Origin: Dermatophagoides farinae
Taxonomy: Eukaryota; Arthropoda; Arachnida; Sarcoptiformes; Pyroglyphidae
Reading direction: 5' to 3'
Length of the DNA stretch: 64,000 nt
Assembly (NCBI RefSeq): GCF_024713945.1
Contig: NC_134680.1
Location: 4,302,001 to 4,366,000 of the forward strand
A program made the position numbers and the translations under genes. This document shows, piece by piece, positions 63,403-64,000 of the stretch. Within the stretch, counting starts at the first letter, position 1; each line of letters begins with the position of its first letter. The notes below the pieces were generated by a model. It was not told the DNA's origin, did no database searches, and saw nothing but the letters and a program-made list of their open reading frames with translations.

Positions 63403-64000
63403 ATGATGATGGTGATGATTTCGAAAAATAAAACTTTTTGGCTATGTTTAATAATCATCATAATCATCATAATACAGGATTGTTGTGTTGATGGACGTCG
63501 TGGAAAAAGTAGCCGTCGACGTAAAATGCGTAAACAAAATTCAAAATTATTATTTCATAATACCAATTCTAAACGTGCTGATTATTATATGAATGCTGAT
63601 GTATGTATGTTGTTTGATTTAATTTTTAAAAAAAAAATTTTCAATTTCATTACAAACAAACACACAGGGTGCACAGATAATACGATCATCACATTTTGAT
63701 TATGAATTCTATCTTGGCCATAAAATTATATTCATTTGTGTGGCAACCGGTGATCCGTTACCAACGTAAATATATAGATATAAACGATTGAAATGAATCG
63801 AATGATCATTCACATTCATTCATTTATCTTTTATATAGAATCACATGGTTCAAAGATGGAATCGAAATAGATAATAGTTTTAATAATTATCTACATGTAA
63901 GTGTTATCATCTATAAATTGTTTGTTTGTTTTTGTTTTTAATTCAACATTTGATTATTTCATTCTCTTTTTTTTCTAGATAAATGAATGGAAATTTGGTA
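63403..64000 (+). CDS. OIG-4-like secreted one-Ig-domain protein, 5' part
   Basis: Exons 63403-63600, 63668-63765, 63839-63896 and 63979 to the window end, in phase. The product opens with Met residues and a long Leu/Ile hydrophobic stretch (signal peptide, TFWLCLIIIIIII), then a basic RRGKSSRRRKMRK segment, then an I-set Ig domain: HFDYEFYLGHKIIFICVATG, DPLPTITWFKDGIEIDNS, NYLHINEWKFG. This matches my memory of C. elegans OIG-4 and arthropod orthologues, secreted proteins; nematode OIG-4 binds and clusters acetylcholine receptors at the neuromuscular junction. The rest of the Ig domain, including its second cysteine, lies beyond the window. The start could be the ATG at 63403, 63406, 63409 or 63415. 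Confidence 0.8.

Overview
This is a eukaryotic nuclear window, very AT-rich and saturated with simple repeats (poly-A/T, AC/GT, ATC/GAT, AAC/GTT). Most introns are 50-70 bp with GT..AG ends. The gene set is animal (histidine decarboxylase, KLF/dar1-type zinc finger, tau, EPS8, M13 peptidase, lysyl hydroxylase, an OIG-4-like Ig protein). The compact introns, AT bias and arthropod-like zinc-finger sequence suggest a small-genome arthropod, most likely an astigmatid mite (Dermatophagoides/Sarcoptes type). The species is an inference. No transposon, rRNA, tRNA, virus or CRISPR was recognised.

Layout. (1) 0-10.6 kb is gene-dense: WDR61/SKI8 (+), histidine decarboxylase (-), AIFM1 (-), homogentisate 1,2-dioxygenase (+), a PET100-like COX assembly factor (-) and AMFR/gp78 (+). 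(2) 13.0-23.5 kb holds one long minus-strand gene, a KLF5/dar1-like zinc-finger factor. It has four coding exons, long repeat-filled introns and extreme Q/N/S/H/T tracts. (3) 23.5-52.6 kb, about 29 kb, has no coding exon I can support: it is repeats, a few GC-box/palindromic elements upstream of dar1, and several hairpins. (4) 52.6-64 kb is gene-dense again: a short three-repeat tau (+), EPS8 (-, nine exons, no PTB domain found), an ECE/neprilysin-type M13 metallopeptidase (-, eleven exons), the C-terminal part of procollagen-lysine hydroxylase (-, 5' end not in view) and the 5' part of an OIG-4-like secreted Ig protein (+, runs off the window).

I reconstructed exon-intron structures by hand from splice signals, reading-frame phase and remembered family sequences. 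Every multi-exon model closes in frame. The genes are functionally mixed: RNA decay/Paf1 complex, histamine synthesis, mitochondrial oxidoreductase and COX assembly, tyrosine catabolism, ER-associated degradation, neuronal transcription and cytoskeleton, peptide processing, collagen modification. They form no operon. Divergent pairs (AIFM1/HGD, PET100/AMFR) may share promoter regions. I found no clear new multi-gene system. The best leads are the 29 kb desert with its hairpins, domain-reduced EPS8 and AMFR, and the PLOD/OIG-4 opposite-strand arrangement.
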